The notes under the pieces were generated by a model. It saw only the letters and a list, made by a program, of their open reading frames with translations, was not told the origin of the DNA and did no database searches. 64,000 nucleotides of DNA. It comes from Pseudopyrenochaeta lycopersici (lineage: Eukaryota; Ascomycota; Dothideomycetes; Pleosporales; Pseudopyrenochaetaceae). Location: contig NHZP01000054.1 of the NCBI GenBank assembly GCA_003313425.1, positions 62,001 to 126,000 of the forward strand, read 5' to 3'. A program made the translations under genes and the position numbers. Below are positions 8,372-18,875 of this stretch, piece by piece (position 1 is the first letter of the stretch; each line of letters opens with the position of its first letter).

Positions 8372-11300
8372 TTACTCATACTTATCCCCAGCCCCATCAT
8401 TGTCCCCGTCCTCATCCTTATCGAATTGCAGTAGCCAGACCACGACTTCATGCCCGTTCTGCTTTGCCCACCATAGCGGCGTCTGGCCTCTCAGGTTATC
8501 CTTTGCTTCGATATTGGCGCCCTTCTCGAGCAGCAGCCCGACTACAGATTCGTGCCCGTTCACCGCTGCTATTAAGAGCGGCGTCTGGCCTATCAAGTTA
8601 TCCTTTGCTTCGATGTTGGCGCCCTTCTCGAGCAGCAGCCCGACTACAGCTTCGTGCCCGTTCGCTGCTGCTATTAAGAGCGGCGTCTGGCCTATTAAGT
8701 TATCCTTTGCTTCGATGTTGGCGCCCTTCTCAAGCAGCAGCCCGACTACAGCTTCGTGCCCGTTGTCTGCTGCTCCCCAGAGTGGTGTAATTGCCCACGA
8801 CTCCTTACTCTTTACCTCGATGTCAGCACCCTTTTCGAGCAGCAGCCCAACTACAGCTTCATGCCCGTTCTGCGCTGCTACAAAGAGTGGTGTAATTGCC
8901 CACGACTCCTTACTCTTTACCTCGATGTCAGCACCCTTCTCAAGCAGCAGCCCAACTACAGCTTCGTGCCCGTTCGCCGCTGCTACAAAGAGCGGCGTCT
9001 GGCCTTTCAAGTTATCCTTTGCTTCGATGTTGGCGCCCTTCTCGAGCAGCAGCCCGACTACAGCTTCATGCCCGTTCTGCGCTGCTATTAAGAGCGGCGT
9101 CTGGCCTATTAAGTTATCCTTTGCTTCGATGTTGGCGCCCTTCTCGAGCAGCAGCCCGACTACAGCTTCGTGCCCGTTCTCTGCTGCTCGCCAGAGTGGT
9201 GTAGTTGCCCACAACTCCTTACTCTTTACCTCGATGTTAGCACCCTTCTCGAGCAGCAGCCCGACTACAGCTTCGTGCCCGTTGTGCGCTGCTACAAAGA
9301 GCGGCGTCTGGCCTATCAAGTTATCCTTTGCTTCGATGTTGGCGCCCTTCTCGAGCAGCAGCCCGACTACAGCTTCGTGCCCGTTCGCCGCTGCTCGCCA
9401 GAGTGGTGTAATTGCCGACGAGTCCTTACTCTTTACCTCGATGTCAGCACCCTTCTCAAGCAGCAGCCTGACTACAGCTTCATGCCCGTTCGCCGCTGCT
9501 ACAAAGAGTGGTGTAGTTGCCCACAAGTCCTTACTCTTTACCTCGATGTCAGCACCCTTCTCGAGCAGCAGCCTAACTACAGCTTCGTGCCCGTTCTGCG
9601 CTGCTCCCCAGAGTGGTGTAGTTGCCCACGAGTCCTTACTCTTTACCTCGATGTCAGCGCCCTTTTCGAGCAGCAGCCCAACTACAGCTTCGTGCCCGTT
9701 CTGCGCTGCTCGCCAGAGTGGTGTAATTGCCGACGAGTCCTTACTCTTTACCTCGATGTCAGCGCCCTTTTCGAGCAGCAGCCTAGCTACAACTCCGTGC
9801 CCGTTCTTGGCAGCCCACAATAGCGGCGTCTGACCCTCCTTGTCCTCCGCCTCGACATCGGCGCCCTTCTCGAGCAACAGCTTGACGATGGTTATGAACT
9901 CGTTTCGGGCGGCCCATGAGAACGGTGTCCGACGTCCGCTGCCGTTCAACTCGATATTGGCTCCGTTCTCAAGAAGAAGCGTAGCGGCAGCCTCATACCC
10001 ATTTACAGTGGCCCACCATAGCGGCGTCCAACCATCATTATCATTCCATTCAGTATTAGCTCCTCTCCTAAAAAGCAGCTCGATTACGGTATTGTGCCCA
10101 TTCCAAGCGGCCCACCACAGCGGTGTCCGACCGCCGTTATCTGCCGACTCGATATAAATCCCCTTGTGCTCTCCTTCGGCGCCATACGACAGAGGCATCC
10201 GGCCTTCATGAAACAGCCGACCGTCCTTGCCCTTCGCCTTGATGTCTGAGGTCCTCTCGAGAAGCAAGTTAACGACGGCCTCATGCCCATTCTTGGCAGC
10301 CCACAATAGCGGCGTCTGACCCTCCTTGTCCCTCGCCTCAGTGTCTGCGCCCTTCTCGAGCAGAAGGTTAACGATGGCCTCATAACCATTCCTGGCAGCC
10401 CAGAATAGCGGTGTCTGACTCCCCTTGTCCCTCGCCTCGGTGTCAGCCCCCTTTTTGAGCAGCAGCTTGACGATAGCTCTGTGCCCGTTCATGGCGGCCA
10501 ACAATAGCGACGTCCGACCATCCTTATCCTTCGTCTCGTTATTAGCGCCCCTTTCGAGTAGTAGCTTAACGACGGGTTCGTGACCGTTCCTAGTGGCATA
10601 GAACAGTGGCGTCTGGTGATAATTATCCATTGCGTTGACGTCGACTTTGCCTGACTTAAGCAGCAGCTGAACAACGGCATCGTGCCCATTCTGCACCGCC
10701 CACCACAGCAGCGTCCGCCCGTCCTTATCCTTCAAGTCAGCATCAACGTCGCTTCGAGCTAGTAGTATCTTGGCAACCGCCTCATGGCCCCCCCTTATCG
10801 CGTGCGATAATGCCGTCCGTCCATGTTCGTCCTTCAGGTCGGCCTCAACGTCGCTTCGTGTCAACAGCAACCATACAACGTCCTCTACTCCTTTTTCCGC
10901 AGCACGTAACAGTGCCATAGGTTCCCCGAACTCCATCAAATTCGTTAGCGCATCATTGAGGTAGATCTCCCCTGGAGCGATGCTGTTGCATTGCTTGAGG
11001 TCTTTTGATTTGCGCATACGTGACCTGTGCCCTGTTTGGATCCACATTCTTCTTATAGGATATTGCGACGGTCTGTAGTTTTTTAGATCAAGCCGTTCGA
11101 ATTCTTCACTTTGAACTCTCTCAAATCGTTCCATTGTTAAAAATAAATCTCTCACGTAGATGGCGATCAACTTATCTTCCCTACCAATTTCTTTACAATG
11201 AAGGATCGCGACTCCTAGTCCCCGATGGCCTCTGCCTATAAAACGAAGTTCCAAATGGATCCCTTTGCTGCTCACAGTGAAAGAGCTGTTAGAGGTATCA

Positions 11301-12106
11301 AAAGGATTGAATTGGACGATGTTGTAGGAGCCGATGAATGAGGCCGGAGAGGTTGCCAGAAGTCCGCCGGGATCATCAGGAGATCTCCATGCGAAGAGAC
11401 TGTGGTCGTCCGAGATCTTCATAATTTCCTCCTGTAGTCTAATAAAGGCAGATTCTCTTTCTCCGTAGAGCAGCGGCATGTTGATACCAAAGATGCCCAT
11501 TAAACAATAAGCGAGGTCCTCGATTCTCGATGTTTCTCTCTTTGCAGCCCATGACATTCTTTGTGCGATGCTAAACGTTTCAAGGTCGTCTTCTCCTGAC
11601 AGGATACTTCCAGGTATGCCAGTACGGTTGGATACAATTTGTCGAAGATCTGCCTTGGTTCCCAGTTCTTTCCAGTTCTCATCAAAAAATACTACCATTG
11701 ATGGAGCGATTAGCTCTTGAAGGGTCCATCCTCTAGTAAACCACCGGCTATCCGAGAATTGTTTTGACGGTACGTCAGCAAGATACGCGTAGCATACCTC
11801 AGCTTCTTGGTACCAATGATACATTGAGTTTATCGCTTCGGAGAGCTCCGCGCTGCTGGTTTTATCAATGCAACAGGTGTCCACCCAGAAATATTGCAGA
11901 CCGTCTTGAGCAGCTTGTTTGCCGCAGAGGGCCAACTTGCGATAGCCCTTCTTGCTCTTGCCTTTGCCTTCTATTAAGTCTCTGAATGTAACTTCCTCAT
12001 TGTCTGATCCCCAGGTGTGCGAAAGAATTGCATACCGCCGTACGTTGCCGCCTACGTATTCAACAAGGCTGAACTCGCCCTCGCCACAGAGCTCCAAAAG
12101 ACGCAT
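8372..12106 (-). CDS. HET domain-ankyrin repeat protein (HET-D/E-like NLR-related)
   Basis: This single-exon gene encodes 1244 aa from the ATG at 12106 (MRLLELCG). A frame 24 codons longer exists upstream, but the downstream ATG matches the family start. The HET domain follows at once: YAILSHTWG, FWVDTCCIDK, WYQEAEVCYAYLADV, WFTRGWTLQELIAP. A middle region has the conserved RIEDLAYCLMGIFGINMPLLYGE. From about residue 415 to the end there are about 25 ankyrin repeats. The last 15 or so are nearly identical and use two alternating linkers, one with EVKSK and one with EAKDNL. HET proteins execute fungal incompatibility cell death; the ankyrin array is the likely recognition part. The frame is intact. 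The stop codon lies 7 bp from a MITE end. Long antisense open frames here are a by-product of the repeats. Confidence 0.92.
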   Translation of the reverse strand: MRLLELCGEGEFSLVEYVGGNVRRYAILSHTWGSDNEEVTFRDLIEGKGKSKKGYRKLALCGKQAAQDGLQYFWVDTCCIDKTSSAELSEAINSMYHWYQEAEVCYAYLADVPSKQFSDSRWFTRGWTLQELIAPSMVVFFDENWKELGTKADLRQIVSNRTGIPGSILSGEDDLETFSIAQRMSWAAKRETSRIEDLAYCLMGIFGINMPLLYGERESAFIRLQEEIMKISDDHSLFAWRSPDDPGGLLATSPASFIGSYNIVQFNPFDTSNSSFTVSSKGIHLELRFIGRGHRGLGVAILHCKEIGREDKLIAIYVRDLFLTMERFERVQSEEFERLDLKNYRPSQYPIRRMWIQTGHRSRMRKSKDLKQCNSIAPGEIYLNDALTNLMEFGEPMALLRAAEKGVEDVVWLLLTRSDVEADLKDEHGRTALSHAIRGGHEAVAKILLARSDVDADLKDKDGRTLLWWAVQNGHDAVVQLLLKSGKVDVNAMDNYHQTPLFYATRNGHEPVVKLLLERGANNETKDKDGRTSLLLAAMNGHRAIVKLLLKKGADTEARDKGSQTPLFWAARNGYEAIVNLLLEKGADTEARDKEGQTPLLWAAKNGHEAVVNLLLERTSDIKAKGKDGRLFHEGRMPLSYGAEGEHKGIYIESADNGGRTPLWWAAWNGHNTVIELLFRRGANTEWNDNDGWTPLWWATVNGYEAAATLLLENGANIELNGSGRRTPFSWAARNEFITIVKLLLEKGADVEAEDKEGQTPLLWAAKNGHGVVARLLLEKGADIEVKSKDSSAITPLWRAAQNGHEAVVGLLLEKGADIEVKSKDSWATTPLWGAAQNGHEAVVRLLLEKGADIEVKSKDLWATTPLFVAAANGHEAVVRLLLEKGADIEVKSKDSSAITPLWRAAANGHEAVVGLLLEKGANIEAKDNLIGQTPLFVAAHNGHEAVVGLLLEKGANIEVKSKELWATTPLWRAAENGHEAVVGLLLEKGANIEAKDNLIGQTPLLIAAQNGHEAVVGLLLEKGANIEAKDNLKGQTPLFVAAANGHEAVVGLLLEKGADIEVKSKESWAITPLFVAAQNGHEAVVGLLLEKGADIEVKSKESWAITPLWGAADNGHEAVVGLLLEKGANIEAKDNLIGQTPLLIAAANGHEAVVGLLLEKGANIEAKDNLIGQTPLLIAAVNGHESVVGLLLEKGANIEAKDNLRGQTPLWWAKQNGHEVVVWLLQFDKDEDGDNDGAGDKYE

Positions 12107-12411
12107 GAGAAATGTAGTGTTGTGCGGGTTCAGCAGAGGAATAATTGAATAACTGTGGGGAATAATTGTACAATTCAAGCAGTCAAAGAACTGCGCCGGT
12201 GACAGTCACATAGATGATGGAGAGCAGTGTAGGTTGACGAGCTGAGGATGATGGCCACTGCAGAGTGGCTAAGCTTGAACGTAGCTGAGTCCACGTGATT
12301 AATAGGCGACTTTTGAACATCATTGACGAATGTGATTCGATACTGACTGTTGCCACCACACAATGTGCAAAGTAATGTAAATGCTGAAGAGGATGAATTC
12401 AAATATGCTTA

Positions 12412-12445
12412 TGAGTGACATATAACCGTAACGAGCACGGAGTAG
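12412..12445. repeat. right copy of the inverted repeat flanking the HET-ankyrin locus
   Basis: This is the reverse complement of 7801-7834 at about 90% identity (core AGTGACATATAACCGTAAC). See the entry for the left copy. Confidence 0.6.
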
Positions 12446-12462
12446 TATATTATGTCGCCACC

Positions 12463-12535
12463 ACGAGCAGGGAGGACGGCCGACCCGCTCCGACCATAGG
12501 GTTGTCCTGGAGGCGTTGGAATTTTTGCGTGTACT
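12463..12535. repeat. dispersed repeat, copy 1 of 4
   Basis: A degenerate sequence with core GGCCGACCCGCTCC, then CTGGAGGCGTTGGAATTTTT. Related copies lie at 15497-15555, 17707-17785 and 33150-33212. No coding capacity. It could be the end of a larger DNA transposon not present here. Confidence 0.55.
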
Positions 12536-13031
12536 GTAACGTTAAATGAAGAACGTCCTTAAGCATTAAGACGCTTTAGCAACAACCAAATAAAATCATA
12601 AGTGGATCTAAATTTAACCAGGTGCCCGCTACAGGATCCACTAATTACGGGGAACCAAAAATGGGCCCCGCAGCTAGGCGCAATAGGCATGTAACAACTC
12701 TGAAGCGAGGGGAAGCGCATTCGTAACGCACCACAACGATTCAACGAAAAGCGTGCTCTCTCAACCATATCAAATGCTGCTGCCCTAGGATATCTAAGCC
12801 CTCGTTTGCCTACTGAAGAATAGATTTCATGCGAGAGCAGAGCCCTCGATATATCCTTATACTACGATCCTGTTACATATTTCGCAATTCAGACATCGCA
12901 TATGAACATGCACCGGCGCTAGCCACAGATGAAAGATACAGGAAGCTTACGCTCCGCCGATTGACTTGCAGGCATCCAAGCGACAAGATTTGGGACAAAA
13001 ACAAGCGTACAATGCATCTCAAGATTGGTGC

Positions 13032-14200
13032 CTAAGAGTTGAAGTCATCTATTGAAAAATCATCAAGAGTCGTCTCGATTTGGTTGATAAGAGAAGTGAT
13101 GTGAGGGATTGATGAGCAGGTGGCAGAAAACGAAAGGCAGGGTGAGTCTTCTATATGTGCAATACTGGAGACTATGTTCTCGAAACTATATCCGAGAAAA
13201 GGAGGTTGCGGTCGTGGAGAGTGTAGTCCTCGAGGTACTAACTCTTTGGCGAGCGTACCATACCGTAAAGCGTTACATTCATCGTTGCATTGGGTTCGGT
13301 CGAATAGTAGGTCCTCCAAAAGGCGTCCAAGACCTAAAAAGAGTTTTTCGATGGTGGCAGACCTTTGCTGATTGAGATTGTCTGATCGAGTTAACGCTAT
13401 TCCTTAGGGCAAAAACGTGGTTCCTTACCCTCGACAAGCCCCCGAATCGGTAGGCCAAGTGTATTGATTGGACCTGTGGCTTGGCGTAACGCCGTGCGAC
13501 TTACAGCCTTGAACATGCTTGCTTTGTTGAAGACGAGAGAGACGCAGAGCCATTGAATAAGCGCTTTCGAATAAGTTCCTGGAACATCGCCTTTCATCTG
13601 CTCAATCCACTGGTTCGCAAATGGTTCCATGGCCTCATGGCATTGAAGATAGTCCACTAGAACCGCGATCTTCGTGAGTGTACTGAGCTCAACGGATGAA
13701 GGGAGCCGACGGAACCGACCGTGAATAGTGTTCATGATGAGTAACATAGTGTCGGGATCCTGTCCACTCATATCGACTTCCACGCGGCCTTCGGATCGAA
13801 GGGTATGGCCCTCTCCCAGCTCACCTCCTAAGCTACGCTTAAAATATGCCGATGCTAGCATCAGATGTTTCGACGAAACCCGTATCCGAACGAGCGTGTT
13901 ATCGGAATCTAGAGCTTGCGATTCCTCTTCAGCTCGGGCAGCGCATTCAAGTGGTAGAGGTGGTTCTGGTTCTGGTGCTGACTCCGACGTTGGTTCCACC
14001 GTGAAAAACCCGAAGGGTGTTTCTCTGCGTCCCTTTTTCTTCTTCTTTCCTTTCAAATCTGGCGTGACACGGCGTCTATACCCTAAATTGGATGGCGGAG
14101 AGGGTTTGTCGAATTTCTGTTCTCCATGCGAGGCTCCCTCTTCTTGACATAGGAGTAAGTCGACATCTCCATCTGGGTCAATGGAATGGAATGAGGCCAT
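13032..14200 (-). CDS. BTB/POZ-like domain protein
   Basis: This encodes 373 aa in two exons, 14200-13429 and 13381-13032. The 47-bp intron has donor GTAAGG and acceptor GATCAG; splicing (phase 1) joins LVE to DNLNQQRS without a shift. The N-terminal 100 residues are low-complexity and basic (KGKKKKKGRR), possibly nuclear. The central part is BTB-like: LVRIRVSSKHLMLASAYFKR, DPDTMLLIMNTIHGRFRRLP and LTKIAVLVDYLQCHEA. The C-terminal exon has the family tail CNDECNALRYGTLAKEL and PPFLGYSFENI. This multigene family is common in Pleosporales. Its function is unknown; BTB domains generally mediate protein-protein contacts. The frame is intact. Confidence 0.85.
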
Positions 14201-14584
14201 GAATGAAACTGAACTGAAGTGACCGCGACGATGAAGGAGAAGTTGTAAAACGATAAGACGACACGTATGGGAAACGCGCTACTCTGGCTTGACTGATATG
14301 GTTCTTAGGCGTGTCAGGCGCTAGGTCGTTCCCATCGGCGGGGTCGGTTTCAGTGGCGCTATGCCAAGGCGTTCAGCACGTGCGCCTAGAGAGCCGCCTT
14401 AGCACTTTTGCAAATGGCTGCCGGATAAGAAAATAAGCATCGGTGGAAATATCGAGACACTCGATATTGCCACCCACTAACGTAAACACGTAGCGAGTCG
14501 CGCCCCTAAGCGAGTCGCGCGCCCCATCAACTTTCTCAACCCATCCCACTTCAATCCAGAATAGTTCCACAACCAACAATCAGA

Positions 14585-15490
14585 ATGCCTTCAAACGAGA
14601 GTGACATTCAGCTTGCAATCGCGGCAATACAAGCCAATCAAATACAGGGCAATAAACCTGCTGCTAGAATCTTTGACGTCCCTGAAACTACGTTGCGCGA
14701 CCGACACGCCGGCAAGCCCGCCCGACGCGATTGCGCCCCCAACTCAAAGAAGTTTACTGGGCTAGAAGAGGAGGTAGTTGTTAGATATATATTGGATCTA
14801 GATTTACGTGGATTTTCGCCCAACCTGGCTACTGTACGTGATATGGCTGATACTTTACTGGGGCTGCGTGGGGCTGGACGGGTTGGACGGGACTGGCCAA
14901 AGAACTTTGTCAAGCGTACAGACAGTCTTAAGACAAGTTTTAATCGAGCATATGACCGGCAAAGAGCCTTGTGTGAGGATCCAGAGGTAATTAGGGCCTG
15001 GTTTACGCGGGTGGAAGAGACAAAGGCTAAGTACGGCATCCTAGATGAGGACGTGTACAACTTTGACGAAGCTGGCTTTATGATGGGCAAGATCACGACT
15101 CAACTTGTCGTAACTAGGTCTGAGAGGAGGTGTAGAGCAAAGACAATCCAGCCAGGCAACCGTGAATGGGTTACGTTAATCCAGGGAATCAACGCAGCTG
15201 GATGGGCAATCCCGCCGTTCCTAATCTACGCAGCCAAGTATCACTTGTCTGCCTGGTACGAGGAAGATGATCTCCCACTTAACTGGGCAGTTGGAGTTAG
15301 TGATAATGGCTGGACAAACAATAACTTAGGGGTTCACTGGCTAGAGCACTTCAACCGGCATACAAAGACCCGCGTGGTTGGTGCACGTAGGCTGCTTATC
15401 TTTGATGGCCATGAGAGCCACCACTCAGCCCAATTTGAAGAGATGTGTAAAAAGAACAACATTTACACTCTGTGTTTGCCAGCCCATTCA
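14585..15490 (+). pseudogene. Fot1/pogo family transposase, truncated
   Basis: The start at 14585 (MPSNESDIQLAIAAIQ) gives a psq-type helix-turn-helix (ARIFDVPETTLRDR), a CENP-B-like DNA-binding region (RDWPKNFVKR) and the DDE_1 catalytic domain. The first Asp is in YNFDEAGFMMG and the second in LLIFDGHESH. The family motif carrying the third acidic residue should follow LCLPAHS, but the sequence switches there to a dispersed repeat (15497 on). The frame stays open by chance to 15670. Loss of the third catalytic residue makes this copy inactive. No frameshift is seen in the preserved part, so the damage may be fairly recent. Confidence 0.85.
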
Positions 15491-15496
15491 GGAAGA

Positions 15497-15555
15497 GTGG
15501 CCGACTCACTCCGGTCATATCCTTGCGCTGGAGGCGTTGGATATTTTGGTGCGCG
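15497..15555. repeat. dispersed repeat, copy 2 of 4, inside the Fot1 transposase
   Basis: This matches 12463-12535 (shared blocks GGCCGACYC, CTCCG and CTGGAGGCGTTGGA). It replaces the conserved third-aspartate region of the Fot1 ORF, marking the break point of the transposase. Confidence 0.6.
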
Positions 15556-15920
15556 GATGAAGAGGAATCAGGACAAGGTGTTGTCGGCTCAAGATAGAGT
15601 AATACGTTCATTGGTAGGTTGCAGCTGTGATCTCCAGCAAGGTTTCCATGGCGGAGCAGAGCTAAGGTAAGGTCTCTAACTACTGTACCCAGTAGCAAGA
15701 TCTACGGACCAGAAAAGCTCCACAACGGGAACTAAAGCAGCGGCCACCGTTCTGGCTTGGTTGTGTTGCGGCACCACTAGCCACACTTGCGTCAGAGCCT
15801 TGGCGGGCTGTGGCACTGTCGCTGAGTCAACCAAAGCGGCCAAAGCGGCCCGGCTCCTAACCACGATCAGTCTGCGCGACAGCCACTGTGCAACTCCACG
15901 ATGCCGTGCAACATACTGCT

Positions 15921-16703
15921 ATGTCTTCGTCGCAAACCCGTCAAACGCCACGTCAACACGTCACGCCGCCTTCGAGCTTCAAAGCCCCGCCGACCGACAA
16001 GCCTTTCGCACCGGTCCACCAAGTGATCGCGCTGTTTGAAACCATACAAGCCGGAGGGCATACGGAGCAGGAGCCGTGGACTGAGTCCCAGCTTGTACCA
16101 GGAGAGTACGAGGAGATAGAGTGTCGGCTGCGTCACGACCGGACGCTGTGGGGATACGTGAAAGACAAGATACGGTGCGTGTGCAGGAAAAATGACAGAT
16201 GGCTGCTAACAACGGAGCTCGGCAGGTATGATTACGACGGAGAAAACCATCGAATTATCGTTCGAATGCCCACGGCCGTACACGAACTGTTTATTGCTCG
16301 CGTTGAGGATGCCATATTCAGTCAGCTGAAATCGATACGCGAAGGATTGGGTGACGCGGCAGCGTTCGCCCAAAAAGTGAATCCAGCTCGTTCGACCGAA
16401 ATATACTTCCCAATCGAAAACAAACCAACCGCTACAAAGTCGAAACACGAGCCGGATGCCTCTTTCTGGCATGACGATGCACAATATCCCGGTGTCATCA
16501 TCGAAGTCGCATACTCGCAGAAGAAGAAGAGGTTGGATCGGTTAGCCGAAGACTATCTTCTCGACTCAGACGCGAGTGTACAAGCTGTTGTGGGCCTAGA
16601 CATCGAATACGGCAGTAAGGAGTCGCGCAAGGCAACCTTGTCGGTGTGGCGCTCTAAACTCCACACCGCTGATGGAGACGAATTACGAGTACCAGGCTCC
16701 TGA
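15921..16703 (+). CDS. PD-(D/E)XK nuclease-like fold protein of a fungal-specific family
   Basis: This encodes 260 aa from the first ATG (MSSSQTRQTPRQHV); upstream in-frame sequence has only a GTG. The core is a restriction-endonuclease-like fold: YDYDGENHRIIVRMPTAVHE, then EPDASFWHDD with the Asp, then YPGVIIEVAYSQ, where the last catalytic position is not Lys. Next come the RLAEDYLLDSD helix and VVGLDIEYGS. Large families of this kind occur in Dothideomycetes; the function is unknown and nuclease activity unproven. The protein stops after LRVPGS, apparently short of the family C-terminus, so it may be 3'-truncated or carry an unrecognised intron. Its neighbours are transposon remnants. Confidence 0.65.
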   Translation: MSSSQTRQTPRQHVTPPSSFKAPPTDKPFAPVHQVIALFETIQAGGHTEQEPWTESQLVPGEYEEIECRLRHDRTLWGYVKDKIRCVCRKNDRWLLTTELGRYDYDGENHRIIVRMPTAVHELFIARVEDAIFSQLKSIREGLGDAAAFAQKVNPARSTEIYFPIENKPTATKSKHEPDASFWHDDAQYPGVIIEVAYSQKKKRLDRLAEDYLLDSDASVQAVVGLDIEYGSKESRKATLSVWRSKLHTADGDELRVPGS

Positions 16704-16962
16704 CGCCATGGCGGATAAGAGCACCATCACCATCAAGGCTGCAATCTTGTTCGCATGCCCTGCAGCCTGTGCTGCCCGCACACTCCTCCCGACATCCAAC
16801 TCCGCCTTCATCCCCGCATAACCAGCCAGCCTCGCCTGTCCGCCTCGCATATCCTGAAAGCGCTCTCGTAGTCCATTTCCATGGGCACTATAACCTAAGC
16901 GATGTCGACTGGTCTATGATCTTGCCTATCCAGTGTCCATTAATAACCCCAAATCCGACCTC

Positions 16963-17475
16963 ATGCCTCGGACCTTATACATACTTCAGCGAGAGCCCGG
17001 GTTCACGAGCGAAGTGTCGGGAGAAATCCTCGGCGTATTCTCCGATGCCGATAAAGCCACGACTGAAGCTCAAAAGCGCGCCGGCTTCAGGCCCAAGTAT
17101 CCGGGCTATCATGGACTAAACGAGTACCGAGTCAGGACAGATATATCGGGCGGCAAGGTTAAGATCATTCAAAAAGAGATACGGGGAGAGGATATTGTCA
17201 CAGTGGGCGGGATGAATGAGACCATATATTTAGCACTGGAACAATGCTCCAACTATATGCTTGAAATCGAGGCTTTCGCTGATACAGGAAAAGCTTGGGA
17301 AGTGTGTCTTAAGTTTCAGAAGGAACGTGGCGGCGCAAATTGGAAGGATGAGAAGCGATGGGTTGATAAGAATGGTTTTCGGCACGCGAAGGCAAGGTAT
17401 GGAGATAAGCTCGAGATATTCAATGACTGGCATCACTGGTATGTCCAGGGTTTCAGAACAGATGACCTAATGTAA
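16963..17475 (+). CDS. hypothetical protein, 170 aa
   Basis: An intact frame starts at ATG 16963 (MPRTLYILQREPGFTSE). The protein has no signal peptide or membrane segment. It is rich in Lys and Glu, with aromatic residues near the end (WHHWYVQGF). I do not recognise a domain. It lies 260 bp downstream of the nuclease-like gene on the same strand, with no overlap. Composition and length argue for a real gene, but there is no homology evidence. Confidence 0.55.
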   Translation: MPRTLYILQREPGFTSEVSGEILGVFSDADKATTEAQKRAGFRPKYPGYHGLNEYRVRTDISGGKVKIIQKEIRGEDIVTVGGMNETIYLALEQCSNYMLEIEAFADTGKAWEVCLKFQKERGGANWKDEKRWVDKNGFRHAKARYGDKLEIFNDWHHWYVQGFRTDDLM

Positions 17476-18875
17476 GGTAAATGAATGAGCAAAGGAATGG
17501 TCAAGGCTTGTTCCAGGAAATATATGGTTGTTGTCGAATATTTCGTAGAGTCGGACAATGCTAGCATTCAATGTGCGCATTACCATCAAGTTAGAATCGC
17601 TTCCGTCTCTGGACAGCTAAAGTCTAACTTATATTCGACCTGGTGCGAAATAACCTTTCGCTACGATACAAGCCCACAAGATCATGACTGATATCTAACG
17701 GTAATCAAATTGGCTCTGTTGCCACGGCTAGCGGGGAGGGCGGCCGGCCCCCTCCAGTCACAACCTTGTGCGGAAGGCGATAGTTTTTCACCAGTGTGGA
17801 AACACACCAACGTTCGCCAAATAGTGCAGGGCAATTGTTGAATGTGTGGGCCACAGCTAATGCAGGTCAATGCCAAGAGTCTGGAGGAGGCTCATCAACC
17901 TTGGCCAGAACGGATCCAGGGTGTTGGATCCTTGTTGCTCTGCTAGAAAACACATCGAAAGCTCCACACAACAAGACTGCAGGCAGGCTGCCAATTCCGA
18001 CCACGGGTATTAGAAGAACTTTGGCAAATCTGTTTAAGGAACGTATCCAAAAGCGATCGCTCCGAGCGTGAAGCTCAGGGTATCAACCACAAAAATGCAG
18101 TCATGTGCAAAGTGAACGATGCATGGAGAACTACTAGCCCTACACCGCACTCGACTCCTGATGTCAACCTTCGTCTACCAGCCTTCTTCTCTTATTTGCA
18201 CCTACTGCGTCTCCATTCTCGCTAGAAGGTGTCATAGGCGGTGCAAACCTCACTCCTCCACTTGCCGAAGCACTGACAACACTGGCACTCCTTGTCCGCG
18301 CCGAGCTAGAATCGCTTGCCCCACATGCGTCTTGTTGTAAGTAGCGCATCCAGTTCTCTTAATGTTGCCGAATGAATTATCTCCATCCTGTACTGCACTG
18401 CACCATGCTGATCCAACTCGCGCCAATGTAGCGGTGGTGGCATCAAGTGCTAAATCGTCCTCATTGCTATTCGATGTTGTTTATGAACACGCCTAATCGA
18501 ATCGCGAAGGTTCAGCCACTTTGCGCTGCCCCACCTACGGAGTTTATAGTAATAAATTAGCCACATCTTAGACCTACAAAACGCTGATATTCTTCAGAAC
18601 TATTTTCTCTCCGTATACTTACAGCGTGCTTCTATACATCTTATCTACCTCGGCTAGCTTGCCCTAATTTATGTAGAAAAGGTCTGGGGTTGTGTAAGAA
18701 TCGAGTGCCTGGTAGCAGGCACAGGAGGAACCCCGGGTGCCAAGACATTAGCCAAGAGGCCTGACGTTTTGCTTTCCCTATCTGCGCGGGGAACGGCACA
18801 CTCCTAGTAGTTCCGCACTCTATTGTTTACAAGACTGAAAGCCCAAACTAGGCCTGATTTGCGCTAGAAGAGACG
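17476..18875. other. gene-free interval
   Basis: It contains a dispersed repeat copy (17707-17785) and otherwise unrecognised sequence. Open frames at 17796-18071 and 18119-18340 are low-complexity and lack family features. The last 200 bp probably include the promoter of the HET gene that starts at 18876. Confidence 0.5.
17707..17785. repeat. dispersed repeat, copy 3 of 4
   Basis: A degenerate match to 12463-12535 (GTTGCCAC, GGGAGGGCGGCCGGCCC, GGAAGGCGATAGTTTTT). Confidence 0.45.

Larger units (their letters stand above)
12107..13031. other. intergenic region with repeat debris
   Basis: This holds the promoter side of the HET-ankyrin gene, the right copy of the flanking inverted repeat (12412-12445) and one copy of a dispersed repeat (12463-12535). 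Short open frames near 12560-12770 and 12830-13035 show no family features, and I reject them as genes. Confidence 0.5.
14400..15670 (+). mobile_element. Fot1/pogo-like DNA transposon, rearranged copy
   Basis: The element contains a transposase relic (14585-15490) whose 3' part is replaced by foreign repeat sequence. A subterminal hairpin lies at 14442-14474 (arms GGTGG..AATATCGAG, 14 of 15 pairs), followed by direct repeats of AGCGAGTCGCGC at about 14490-14520. I could not define the true termini or a TA target duplication. Confidence 0.55.

Noticed and set aside
8400..9833. 477-codon plus-strand frame antisense to the ankyrin array
   Set aside because: It is a repeat artefact with the same period as the ankyrin units. 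The minus strand has the recognisable HET and ankyrin domains.
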